Below the pieces are notes generated by a model that searched no databases, was not told the DNA's origin, and saw only the letters and a program-made list of their open reading frames with translations. The translations under genes and the position numbers were made by a program. Positions 17,887-26,037 of a stretch of DNA of 64,000 bases are shown piece after piece. The DNA is from an uncultured Flavobacteriaceae bacterium (lineage in GTDB: Bacteria > Bacteroidota > Bacteroidia > Flavobacteriales > Flavobacteriaceae). The stretch spans positions 333,437-397,436 of the forward strand of contig CANMWN010000003.1 of the NCBI GenBank assembly GCA_947501625.1. The letters are read 5' to 3'. Position 1 is the first letter of the stretch. The number at the start of each line of letters is the position of its first letter.

Positions 17887-18837
17887 GTGAATACAATAAA
17901 CGATACAAATTATAATTTTCCGAAACAAAAATCGGTATATAAAGGAAAAGTTAGAGAAGTTTATAATATTGATGATAGATATTTGGTTATGATTGCATCA
18001 GATAGATTATCGGCATTTGATGTGATTATGCCTAAACAAATTCCTTTTAAAGGTCAGATACTTAATCAGATTGCCACAAAAATGATGAAGGCAACTGAAG
18101 ATTTGGTGCCAAACTGGTTGATTTCCAATCCTGATGAAAATGTTGCTGTTGGTCATTTGTGTGAGCCATTTAAAGTTGAAATGGTAATTCGTGGCTATTT
18201 ATCAGGCCATGCAGCGAGAGAATACAAATCTGGAAAGAGAATGCTTTGCGGAGTTGAAATGCCAGACGGAATGCAAGAAAATGACAAATTTCCACAACCA
18301 ATTATTACACCATCTACAAAGGCTGATAATGGTGAGCATGACGAAGATATTTCGCGAGAAGAAATTTTAGCGAAAGGAATTGTTTCTGAAAACGACTATC
18401 TTATTTTGGAGGATTATACAAGAAAATTATTTCAAAGAGGAACTGAAATTGCCAAAGAACGAGGTTTAATATTAGTGGATACTAAATATGAATTCGGAAA
18501 AACTAAAGACGGTAAAATTGTATTGATTGACGAAATTCACACACCTGATTCTTCTCGTTATTTTTATATTGATGGTTATGCTGAACGTCAAGAAATAAGT
18601 GAACCACAAAAGCAATTGTCAAAAGAGTTTGTACGTCAATGGTTAATTCAAAACGGATTTCAAGGGAAAGATGGACAGCAAATACCTGAAATGAATGAAG
18701 AAAAAATAACTGAAATTTCTGAACGTTATATTGAATTATATGAACAAATAACAGGAGAGCAATTTGTAAAAGCTAACGTTGAGAATGTTGAAGAGCGAAT
18801 AGAGAGAAATGTGTTAGCATTTTTAAACAAACAATAA
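17887..18837 (+). CDS. purC: Phosphoribosylaminoimidazole-succinocarboxamide synthase (SAICAR synthetase)
   Basis: A 316-residue PurC that joins aspartate to CAIR in de novo purine synthesis. The [26 protein letters not shown] block and [19 protein letters not shown] (substrate loop) are diagnostic, as are [10 protein letters not shown] and [12 protein letters not shown] near the ATP and metal site. The start is GTG at 17887 ([20 protein letters not shown]). The length is that of the longer PurC form, which is common in Bacteroidota and eukaryote-like lineages. It is followed three bases later by a cytosine deaminase gene, forming a nucleobase-related pair. Confidence 0.96.
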   Translation: MNTINDTNYNFPKQKSVYKGKVREVYNIDDRYLVMIASDRLSAFDVIMPKQIPFKGQILNQIATKMMKATEDLVPNWLISNPDENVAVGHLCEPFKVEMVIRGYLSGHAAREYKSGKRMLCGVEMPDGMQENDKFPQPIITPSTKADNGEHDEDISREEILAKGIVSENDYLILEDYTRKLFQRGTEIAKERGLILVDTKYEFGKTKDGKIVLIDEIHTPDSSRYFYIDGYAERQEISEPQKQLSKEFVRQWLIQNGFQGKDGQQIPEMNEEKITEISERYIELYEQITGEQFVKANVENVEERIERNVLAFLNKQ

Positions 18838-18840
18838 AAT

Positions 18841-19281
18841 ATGTCAGATAAATTCATGCAAGCAACCATTGATGAAGCCAAAAAAGGATTGGCTGAAGGT
18901 GGAATTCCTATAGGTTCTGTTATTGTTCATAATAATGAAATTATTGGGCGTGGACATAACAAGCGTATTCAAAATGGAAGTGTAGTTCTTCATGGAGAAA
19001 TGGATGCACTAGAAAATGCAGGAAGATTGCCAGCATCAGTTTATAAAAAATCAACTTTATATACTACTTTATCTCCTTGTCCTATGTGTACCGGAGCAAT
19101 TTTATTATATGGAATTCCAAAAGTAATCATAGGCGAGAATAAAACTTTTATGGGTTCTGAAGAATTGTTGAGAGAAAATGGAGTGGAAGTTGAGGTTCTA
19201 GATAATCAAGAATGTATTGGTTTAATGGAAACATTTATTACAAAGAATCCTGAACTTTGGAATGAAGATATTGGTGAGTAA
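18841..19281 (+). CDS. Cytosine deaminase of the yeast FCY1 type
   Basis: A 146-residue zinc-dependent deaminase. Zinc ligands are visible in LHGEMDAL (HxE, with the catalytic Glu) and in SPCPMCTGA (PCxxC). The closest match I recognise is yeast cytosine deaminase Fcy1. Shared blocks are GGIPIGSV, LHGEMDALENAGRLP, TTLYTTLSPCPMCTGAI, YGIPKVIIGEN and the unusual end WNEDIGE. This is distinct from bacterial CodA, which belongs to the amidohydrolase fold, and from tRNA adenosine deaminase TadA. The likely reaction is cytosine to uracil for pyrimidine salvage. The stop overlaps the next start by one base. Confidence 0.82.
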   Translation: MSDKFMQATIDEAKKGLAEGGIPIGSVIVHNNEIIGRGHNKRIQNGSVVLHGEMDALENAGRLPASVYKKSTLYTTLSPCPMCTGAILLYGIPKVIIGENKTFMGSEELLRENGVEVEVLDNQECIGLMETFITKNPELWNEDIGE

Positions 19282-20522
19282 TGGGTAGATTGTTAATTAT
19301 TTTTATCATACTTCTTTTAGTTGATCTATATGCTTATAAAGGAATTACTTCTTTTACTGCTACTTTAAATGATAAATGGTCAAGAATTATTAAGTTTTCA
19401 TATTGGATTCTTAATTTGATTGTTTTATTTCAATTAATGAATATATTTTCTAGATTCAGAACTTATACAGTTGAATATCCTGAAGCATTTCGATTTTGGT
19501 CTGGAGTGTTTTTTGTGCTTTTGTTTACCAAGCTTTCATTTATTGTTTTTCATTTATTTGATGATATTGTTTGGGTAATTAGAAGAATTGTTTCTTTTTT
19601 TACTACCAATGATAAAACTTTTGGAGGAAAATCAATTAGCCGAACCACATTTATCACACAAGTTGGTTTAGGTGTATCGGCATTAATTTTCGGTGCCTAT
19701 TCTTATGGTGTTTTAAAAGGAAGGTATGCCTATAAAATATTTAAAGAAAAAATAAAGTTTTCTAATCTTCCTTCGGGATTTAATGGTCTTAAAATTGTAC
19801 AAATAAGTGATTTACACTTAGGTAGTTTTTTGAAAGATTTTGAAGAGGTTTCTAAAGGAATTACAATGATAAATGACTTAAAACCTGATGTTATTTTATT
19901 TACAGGTGATATGGTTAATGTACATTCTGATGAAGCAGAGCCTTGGATTGAAATTTTTTCAAAATTGAAAGCGAAGTATGGGAAATATTCTGTGTTTGGA
20001 AACCATGATTATTGCGATTATGGAAATTACCCTCAAGAAGAAAGAGTGAAAAGCATAAACAGATTGAAAGAAATTCATCAAGAAATGAGTTTTCAATTAT
20101 TGGAAGATGAACATACTTTTTTAGAAATCAATAATCAGGAAATTGCCATTATAGGAATGCATAATTGGGGAAAAGGATTTCATGAAATTGGAAATTTGGA
20201 AAATGCGTTGCAGGGACTTGATGATAGTTACTTCAAAATATTATTATCTCATGATCCAACTTTGTGGGAAGAAAAGGTAAAAGGGAAAAAGAATATTGAT
20301 ATTACATTTTCAGGGCATACGCATGGTATGCAAATGGGAGTAGAAATACCGTCGTTGAATATCAAATGGAGTCCAATTAAACTTCGTTATAAGCGTTGGG
20401 CAGGACTGTATAAGTTTGCGCAAAATTATATTTATATCAATCGTGGTTATGGGTTCTTAGGTTTTCCAGGAAGACTAGGAATTTCTCCAGAAATAACATT
20501 GATAACTCTAGTATCTAAATAG
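19281..20522 (+). CDS. Membrane-anchored metallophosphoesterase (YkuE-like)
   Basis: A 413-residue protein with about four N-terminal membrane segments followed by a calcineurin-like metallophosphoesterase domain from about residue 165. The dinuclear metal motifs are complete: QISDLHLGSF (DxH), LFTGDMVN (GDxxD-like), FGNHDYCDYG (GNHD), LLSHDPT and FSGHTHGMQMG (GHxH). Family members act on phospholipid-type or nucleotide substrates; the substrate here is not known. It overlaps the deaminase gene by one base at its start and the convergent FNR-like gene by eight bases at its end. Confidence 0.88.
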   Translation: MGRLLIIFIILLLVDLYAYKGITSFTATLNDKWSRIIKFSYWILNLIVLFQLMNIFSRFRTYTVEYPEAFRFWSGVFFVLLFTKLSFIVFHLFDDIVWVIRRIVSFFTTNDKTFGGKSISRTTFITQVGLGVSALIFGAYSYGVLKGRYAYKIFKEKIKFSNLPSGFNGLKIVQISDLHLGSFLKDFEEVSKGITMINDLKPDVILFTGDMVNVHSDEAEPWIEIFSKLKAKYGKYSVFGNHDYCDYGNYPQEERVKSINRLKEIHQEMSFQLLEDEHTFLEINNQEIAIIGMHNWGKGFHEIGNLENALQGLDDSYFKILLSHDPTLWEEKVKGKKNIDITFSGHTHGMQMGVEIPSLNIKWSPIKLRYKRWAGLYKFAQNYIYINRGYGFLGFPGRLGISPEITLITLVSK

Positions 20523-21198
20523 AACAAAGATTTTTCAAACCATTTATATTTTCAATCTTGATGTGTTTCCCCGAAGTCGATATATAACCATCTTTTTTGA
20601 ATTGCGATAAAATTCTGATTGCCGATTCAGTTGCAGTCCCTACTATATTGGCATAATCTTCTCTAGATAGTAAAACACTTAAAAAACCATCATTATCAGT
20701 TCCAAAATTGTTGTGTAAATAAAGCAAAGTTTCTGATAAGCGTTCTTTCACAGATTTCTGTGCCATATTTACAAGGTCATCTTCTGCATCTTTTAAATCA
20801 TGTGCAAGATGTTGAATTACATCTATTGAGAAATCACGATTATTTTTAAGACCGTTTAGGATTTCTTGTTTTGGTACAAAGCATAACTCAATATCGCTCA
20901 ATGCAACTGCACTTAAATTTGTTTTTTCATTACTTACAATTGAGCGTTGACCAAGTAATTCACCAACACCAAGTAGTTTAACAGTTTGTAAGTTGCCATT
21001 GGCATTAAGTTTGGTCAATTTACATATGCCACTTCTTACACAATAAACGCCATTAAGAGACATGCCTTCATTAAAAATAACATCTCCTTTCTTGTAAGAT
21101 TTATCTTTTTTGCATTCTGAAACATGCTTTAATTCCTCTTTGGTGAGAGAATTCATAGAATTAAATTGTCTTGCAATACAATGTTGACATTTACTCAT
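20515..21198 (-). CDS. FNR/CRP-family transcriptional regulator, probable oxygen or NO sensor
   Basis: A 227-residue CRP/FNR-type regulator: a cyclic-nucleotide-binding-like domain (about residues 30-150) and a C-terminal winged helix-turn-helix (EDYANIVGTATESAIRILSQFKKDGYI). Cysteines sit at C4 and C7 (CxxC), C29 and C106. C106 aligns with E. coli FNR Cys122, so a [4Fe-4S] sensing cluster is plausible. The arrangement of the third ligand differs from E. coli, where it lies six residues after the second. The recognition helix keeps the Glu and Arg of FNR but has Ile where FNR has Ser212. It is encoded next to ccoI and is the best candidate to bind the ATGAY-N4-RTCAT sites listed below. Confidence 0.88.
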   Translation of the reverse strand: MSKCQHCIARQFNSMNSLTKEELKHVSECKKDKSYKKGDVIFNEGMSLNGVYCVRSGICKLTKLNANGNLQTVKLLGVGELLGQRSIVSNEKTNLSAVALSDIELCFVPKQEILNGLKNNRDFSIDVIQHLAHDLKDAEDDLVNMAQKSVKERLSETLLYLHNNFGTDNDGFLSVLLSREDYANIVGTATESAIRILSQFKKDGYISTSGKHIKIENINGLKNLCSI

Positions 21199-21236
21199 AA
21201 CGTAACTTAATAGTTAAGTGTAAAAATAATGAAAAC

Positions 21237-21280
21237 ATGATAAATATCATATTTTTAATTTAATTGTTTCTAAATCTTTG
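21237..21280 (+). promoter_or_regulatory. FNR-type operator (site A) and -7 element before ccoI
   Basis: Palindrome ATGATAAATATCAT (21237-21250), then 22 bases, then AATCTTTG (21273-21280), which keeps the TTTG of the -7 consensus. The start codon of ccoI is 25 bases further. The geometry places the operator centre near -41.5, as in class II FNR activation. On the other strand no -7 element occurs at the same distance, so the site seems to serve ccoI rather than the regulator gene. Confidence 0.75.
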
Positions 21281-21305
21281 CATCAGGTATAAATGAGCAA
21301 ATATT

Positions 21306-23702
21306 ATGGGCAAGGCTACTTGTTTCCACTGTGGTGATAATTGTAATAACTCTGTTATTCAATTTCAAGAAAAACTATTTTGTTGTAATGGTTGTAAAAC
21401 TGTTTATGAAATATTCTCAGAAAATGATTTAACTTGTTATTATGATTTTCAAAATTCTCCAGGAGCAATTCCAAAAGAAATAGAAGGAAAATATGATTTT
21501 TTAAAGCAACAATCAATAATTGAGAAGTTGATTGAATTTACTGATGAAACTATAGAAATTGTAACGCTTTCAATACCTCATATACATTGTAGTTCATGTA
21601 TTTGGGTATTAGAAAATCTACATAAGTTGAATTCTGATATAGTCGCTTCCCAAGTTAATTTTGGAAAGAAAACAGTAAGAATAACATACAATAAAAATAT
21701 TTCTTCTCTTCATGAAATAGTGTTGTTGTTAAGTAAAATAGGGTATGAACCATATATTAGTTTAGAAAATTACAGTGCTGGAAAAAACAAATTAGATAGA
21801 AGCATTATCTATAAGTTAGGTATTGCCGGTTTTGCATTTGGAAATGTAATGTTCTTATCATTCCCTGAATATTTTCAAGTCAATGGATTTTGGATTGAGC
21901 AGTATAAGGGATTGTTTAGATGGCTAATGTTTACTTTTTCACTTCCAGTTGTTTTTTATGCAGCGCAAGATTATTTTGTTTCCGCTTACAAAGGCTTAAA
22001 GTCAAGACTTTTAAATATTGATGTGCCAATTTCATTAGGAATATTTGTACTGTTTGTTAGAAGTACAGTTGATATAGTTTTTGATTTCGGAACTGGTTTT
22101 TTTGATAGCCTTACAGGATTAGTTTTCTTTTTGTTGTTAGGTAAATTCTTTCAGCAAAAAACATATTCTTTTTTGTCTTTTGAACGAGATTATAAATCGT
22201 ACTTTCCTATTGCAGTAACTAAAATAACGAAAGAAGGAACTGAAAAACCAACTCAAATTTATGAAGTTAAAAAAGGAGATCGATTATTAATACGAAATGA
22301 AGAGTTGATTCCAGTTGATAGTATTTTAATAAACGGTAATGCATCCATTGATTATAGTTTTGTGACTGGAGAGTCAGAAAGAGTTGCTAAAACTTTGGGT
22401 GATAAATTGTTTGCAGGAGGTAAGCAAACTTCAGGGACTATAGAAATTGAAGTGCTCAAAACGGTTCAGCAAAGTTATCTAACACAATTGTGGAGTAATG
22501 ATGTATTTAACAAGGATAAAGAAAATAGTTTTACAACATTAACCAATGCTATAAGTAAAAAATTCACCATAACGGTTTTAGGTATTGCTTTTTTGGCGAC
22601 ACTATATTGGGTTTTAGTGGATAGTTCAAAAGCAATGAATGTATTTACGGCAGTACTTATTATTGCATGTCCTTGTGCAATTGCATTATCGGCACCGTTT
22701 ACTTTTGGTAATCTATTGCGGATTTTTGGAAAACAGAAGTTTTATTTAAAAAATGCTACTGTAATTGAACAATTATCTAAAATTGATACTGTAATATTTG
22801 ATAAAACAGGAACAATAACATCCAATAAAAAGAGTAATCCTGTTTATGAAGGTGAAGCGCTTTCAACTTCTGAAGAATTATTACTTAAAAATACACTTAG
22901 GGGTTCTAATCATCCATTAAGTAGATCACTTTATGATATTTTGGATGCGAATAATATTATTGCGCTTAATCACTACGAAGAAGTTTTAGGTAAAGGAATA
23001 AGTGCAGCATATAAAAATGAGAATATAGTTGTGGGTTCAGCCAATTTTGTTGGTTATGATGATCTAGAAACTTTGAATACAACTGTACATATAAAATCAA
23101 ATAATGCATATAAAGGAAAGTTCACATTTTATAATAGTTATAGGAAAGGAGTATCTAAATTGTTTAATAAACTGAATAAAGATTATAATTTAGTTATTCT
23201 TTCAGGAGATAATGAAGGTGAAAAAGAAAACTTAAAAAAACTTTTGCCTTCCAAAACAAAACTTATTTTTAATCAAAAGCCAGAAGATAAATTAGAGTAT
23301 ATTAAATACCATCAATCTGAAGGCGCTCATGTATTGATGGTTGGCGACGGTTTAAATGATGCTGGCGCTTTGGCTCAAAGTGATGTTGGTATTGCAATTT
23401 CAGAAAATATCAATGTGTTTTCTCCTGCATGTGATGCTATTTTAGATGCATCGAATTTCAATCAACTATACAATTATATCACTGCGTCGAAAAGCGCTAT
23501 AAAAATTATTAAGTGGAGTTTTGTATTGTCTTTCTTGTACAATAGTATAGGATTGTATTTTGCTGTAACCGGTCAATTAATGCCAGTAATTGCAGCAATT
23601 TTAATGCCCTTAAGTTCTATTAGTGTTGTGGTGTTTACAACAATATTAACCAATGTTTTAGGTCGAAAATTGAGAAGGTTAGAAAATCATAAAAAGAAAT
23701 AA
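21306..23702 (+). CDS. ccoI: Copper-type P1B ATPase for cbb3 oxidase assembly (CcoI/FixI)
   Basis: A 798-residue heavy-metal P-type ATPase. An N-terminal cysteine-rich domain ([11 protein letters not shown] and [13 protein letters not shown]) typical of CcoI is followed by a heavy-metal-associated domain with HIHCSSC. Eight membrane helices follow, with CPC at residues 455-457 in the transport site. DKTGT starts at residue 499 (phosphorylated Asp), and [10 protein letters not shown] sits in the hinge. CcoI moves copper across the membrane for the CuB centre of cbb3 oxidase. It leads a unit with deoD and hemN, under operator site A. Confidence 0.95.
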   Translation: MGKATCFHCGDNCNNSVIQFQEKLFCCNGCKTVYEIFSENDLTCYYDFQNSPGAIPKEIEGKYDFLKQQSIIEKLIEFTDETIEIVTLSIPHIHCSSCIWVLENLHKLNSDIVASQVNFGKKTVRITYNKNISSLHEIVLLLSKIGYEPYISLENYSAGKNKLDRSIIYKLGIAGFAFGNVMFLSFPEYFQVNGFWIEQYKGLFRWLMFTFSLPVVFYAAQDYFVSAYKGLKSRLLNIDVPISLGIFVLFVRSTVDIVFDFGTGFFDSLTGLVFFLLLGKFFQQKTYSFLSFERDYKSYFPIAVTKITKEGTEKPTQIYEVKKGDRLLIRNEELIPVDSILINGNASIDYSFVTGESERVAKTLGDKLFAGGKQTSGTIEIEVLKTVQQSYLTQLWSNDVFNKDKENSFTTLTNAISKKFTITVLGIAFLATLYWVLVDSSKAMNVFTAVLIIACPCAIALSAPFTFGNLLRIFGKQKFYLKNATVIEQLSKIDTVIFDKTGTITSNKKSNPVYEGEALSTSEELLLKNTLRGSNHPLSRSLYDILDANNIIALNHYEEVLGKGISAAYKNENIVVGSANFVGYDDLETLNTTVHIKSNNAYKGKFTFYNSYRKGVSKLFNKLNKDYNLVILSGDNEGEKENLKKLLPSKTKLIFNQKPEDKLEYIKYHQSEGAHVLMVGDGLNDAGALAQSDVGIAISENINVFSPACDAILDASNFNQLYNYITASKSAIKIIKWSFVLSFLYNSIGLYFAVTGQLMPVIAAILMPLSSISVVVFTTILTNVLGRKLRRLENHKKK

Positions 23703-23704
23703 TA

Positions 23705-24403
23705 ATGAGTGTACATATAGGAGCCAAGAAAGGAGCAATTGCTGAAACGGTATTATTACCTGGAGATCCATTGAGGGCAAAGTGGATTGCTGATACTTTT
23801 TTGGAAAACGTAATTTGTTATAACGAAGTACGTGGAATGTTGGGATATACAGGGACATATAAAGGAAACTCAATATCTGTTCAAGGAACGGGTATGGGTA
23901 TACCATCTACGTTGATTTATGCAAATGAATTAATAACACAATATGGAGTTAAAAATTTAATTAGAGTTGGTTCGGCTGGTTCATATCAAAAAGAAGTTAA
24001 AATTAGAGATATTGTTTTAGCTATGGCTGGATCTACTACTTCAGGAATTAACGCACAACGATTTCATGGAGCTAGTTATGCACCTACAGCAAGTTTTGAA
24101 CTTTTTAATAAGGCGGTTACCATTGCTAAAGAATTAAATATACCTATAAAAGCAGGAAACGTTTTAAGTTCCGATGAATTTTATACTGATAATTTTGAGG
24201 ATTATAAACATTGGGCTGAATTTGGAGTATTGTGTGTAGAAATGGAAACAGCAGGTTTATATACTGCTGCTGCAAAACACAATGTAAATGCCTTAACTAT
24301 ATTAACTATTTCTGATAGTTTGGTAACTAAAGAAAAAACTACTGCTGGAGAAAGAGAACATACGTTCAAAGAAATGATAGAAATTGCTTTAAGACTAGTG
24401 TAA
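23705..24403 (+). CDS. deoD: Purine-nucleoside phosphorylase (DeoD type)
   Basis: A 232-residue hexameric-type purine nucleoside phosphorylase that converts purine nucleosides and phosphate to free bases and ribose-1-phosphate. Diagnostic blocks are [17 protein letters not shown] (phosphate-binding), [29 protein letters not shown] (ribose and base contact) and [10 protein letters not shown] with the catalytic Asp. It sits two bases after ccoI and overlaps hemN by one base, so it is expressed with two genes of low-oxygen metabolism. This is an odd setting for a nucleoside salvage enzyme. Confidence 0.95.
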   Translation: MSVHIGAKKGAIAETVLLPGDPLRAKWIADTFLENVICYNEVRGMLGYTGTYKGNSISVQGTGMGIPSTLIYANELITQYGVKNLIRVGSAGSYQKEVKIRDIVLAMAGSTTSGINAQRFHGASYAPTASFELFNKAVTIAKELNIPIKAGNVLSSDEFYTDNFEDYKHWAEFGVLCVEMETAGLYTAAAKHNVNALTILTISDSLVTKEKTTAGEREHTFKEMIEIALRLV

Positions 24404-25764
24404 TGAAAAAATCTTTAATTGATAAATACAATGTGCCTGGACCTCGTTATACCAGTTATCCAACAGTTCCTTTTTGGAATGTGAAGAATTTCTCAAAAGA
24501 AAAGTGGATTTCTTGTTTTCAAAAATCATTCAATGAGAGTAATGAAAAAGGGATAAGTTTATATATACATCTTCCTTTTTGTGAGAGTTTGTGTACATTT
24601 TGTGCTTGTCATAAACATATTACCAAAAGACATGAAGTAGAGGATGGATATATCAATGCTGTTTTAAAAGAATGGAAATTATATTTAGAATTTTTAGAAA
24701 AAAAACCAATAATTAAAGAGATTCATCTTGGAGGAGGTACTCCAACATTTTTTTCTCACCAAAACCTGAAACGACTAATAAAAGGTATATTAAAAGGTAA
24801 TTTACTTCACAATGACTATGAATTTAGTTTTGAAGGTCACCCAAATAATACAACTAAAGAGCACTTACAAACTTTATTTGATTTAGGTTTCACAAGAGTT
24901 AGTTATGGAGTTCAAGATTATAGTAATAAAGTTCAAAAGGCTATAAATAGAATCCAATCATTTGAACAGGTGGAAAAAGTAACAAATTGGGCTAGAGAAA
25001 TTGGGTATACATCAGTAAGCCATGATTTAATTTTTGGATTACCATTTCAAACTTTAAATGATATTTTTGAAACAATTAATAGAACGAAAGAGCTATTACC
25101 TGATAGAATTTCATTTTATAGTTATGCACATGTACCTTGGGTAAAGGGTGTTGGTCAAAGAGGTTTTAGTGAGGAGAATTTACCTAAAGGAGAAGAAAAA
25201 AGGAAGCTATATGAAGAAAGTAAAAAACTTCTTGAGAAATTAGGTTATTTTGAAATAGGTATGGATCATTTTGCTTTAAAAAATGATAGTTTATATAAAT
25301 CATACAAAAATAAGAAGTTACATAGAAATTTTATGGGCTATACTACCAATGAAACTCAGTTGATGATAGGACTTGGAATGTCGGCAATAAGTGATAGTTG
25401 GTATGGATTTGCTCAAAATGTAAAGACAACAAAAGAGTATTTAGAAATAATAGCAGCAGGAGAACTTCCAGTTTTTAGAGGTCATCTATTATCAAAAGAA
25501 GATTTAATTATTAGAAAACATATTTTAAATATTATGTGTAACCTAACTACATCTTGGATGAGCAATGAATTGGAATTTTCAGGGATAGAAAAAACGTTGG
25601 AATTATTAAACGAACTAGAAAAAGATAGATTAATAATTATAAAGAATAAATCTTTAACAATTCCTGAAGAAGCCGTGGCATTTGTAAGAAACGTATGTAT
25701 GAGTTTTGATAAGTATTTACTTGGTAGTAAGCCAGAAACTCAACTTTTCTCAAGTGTTATATAA
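24403..25764 (+). CDS. hemN: Oxygen-independent coproporphyrinogen III oxidase
   Basis: A 453-residue radical-SAM enzyme for anaerobic heme synthesis, decarboxylating coproporphyrinogen III. The cluster motif is PFCESLCTFCACHKH (CxxxCxxCxC). GGGTPTFF, SFEGHPNNTT, RVSYGVQDYSNKVQKAINRIQ and HDLIFGLPFQT complete the HemN core, and the TNETQLMIGLGMSAIS region matches true HemN rather than HemW. Heme made without oxygen supports the many cytochromes encoded downstream. It is the last gene of the ccoI-deoD-hemN unit. Confidence 0.95.
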   Translation: MKKSLIDKYNVPGPRYTSYPTVPFWNVKNFSKEKWISCFQKSFNESNEKGISLYIHLPFCESLCTFCACHKHITKRHEVEDGYINAVLKEWKLYLEFLEKKPIIKEIHLGGGTPTFFSHQNLKRLIKGILKGNLLHNDYEFSFEGHPNNTTKEHLQTLFDLGFTRVSYGVQDYSNKVQKAINRIQSFEQVEKVTNWAREIGYTSVSHDLIFGLPFQTLNDIFETINRTKELLPDRISFYSYAHVPWVKGVGQRGFSEENLPKGEEKRKLYEESKKLLEKLGYFEIGMDHFALKNDSLYKSYKNKKLHRNFMGYTTNETQLMIGLGMSAISDSWYGFAQNVKTTKEYLEIIAAGELPVFRGHLLSKEDLIIRKHILNIMCNLTTSWMSNELEFSGIEKTLELLNELEKDRLIIIKNKSLTIPEEAVAFVRNVCMSFDKYLLGSKPETQLFSSVI

Positions 25765-25777
25765 ATATTTTAAAAAC

Positions 25778-25821
25778 ATGACAAATGTCATATTTTATTA
25801 ATGTGTATGGAATTAATTTTG
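25778..25821 (+). promoter_or_regulatory. FNR-type operator (site B) and -7 element before the cbb3 operon
   Basis: Perfect palindrome ATGACAAATGTCAT (25778-25791), 22 bases, then a full -7 consensus TAATTTTG (25814-25821). The ATG of ccoS follows 20 bases later. This is the best example in the window of operator and -7 element in fixed register. Confidence 0.82.
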
Positions 25822-25841
25822 AACTATAACTTCAAATAGGT

Positions 25842-26030
25842 ATGAGTGTTATATATGTATTGTTGGGCGTAAGCATTTTTGTTGCTATTGTCTTTTTTGT
25901 TGCCTTTATATTGGCAGTTAAAAGAGGTCAGTATGATGATTCTTATACACCGTCTGTACGCATGCTTTTTGAAGATGAATTGGTGGAGAACACACCAGAT
26001 AAATCTAAACTAACTATTAAAAACAAATAA
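25842..26030 (+). CDS. ccoS: cbb3 oxidase maturation protein CcoS
   Basis: A 62-residue single-span membrane protein. The hydrophobic helix (SVIYVLLGVSIFVAIVFFVAFILAV) is followed by KRGQYDD, the hallmark of CcoS, where the usual sequence is xxGQFDDL. CcoS is needed for cofactor insertion into cbb3 oxidase in other bacteria. It is the first gene of the oxidase operon, eight bases before ccoN. Confidence 0.92.
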   Translation: MSVIYVLLGVSIFVAIVFFVAFILAVKRGQYDDSYTPSVRMLFEDELVENTPDKSKLTIKNK

Positions 26031-26037
26031 TATAATT

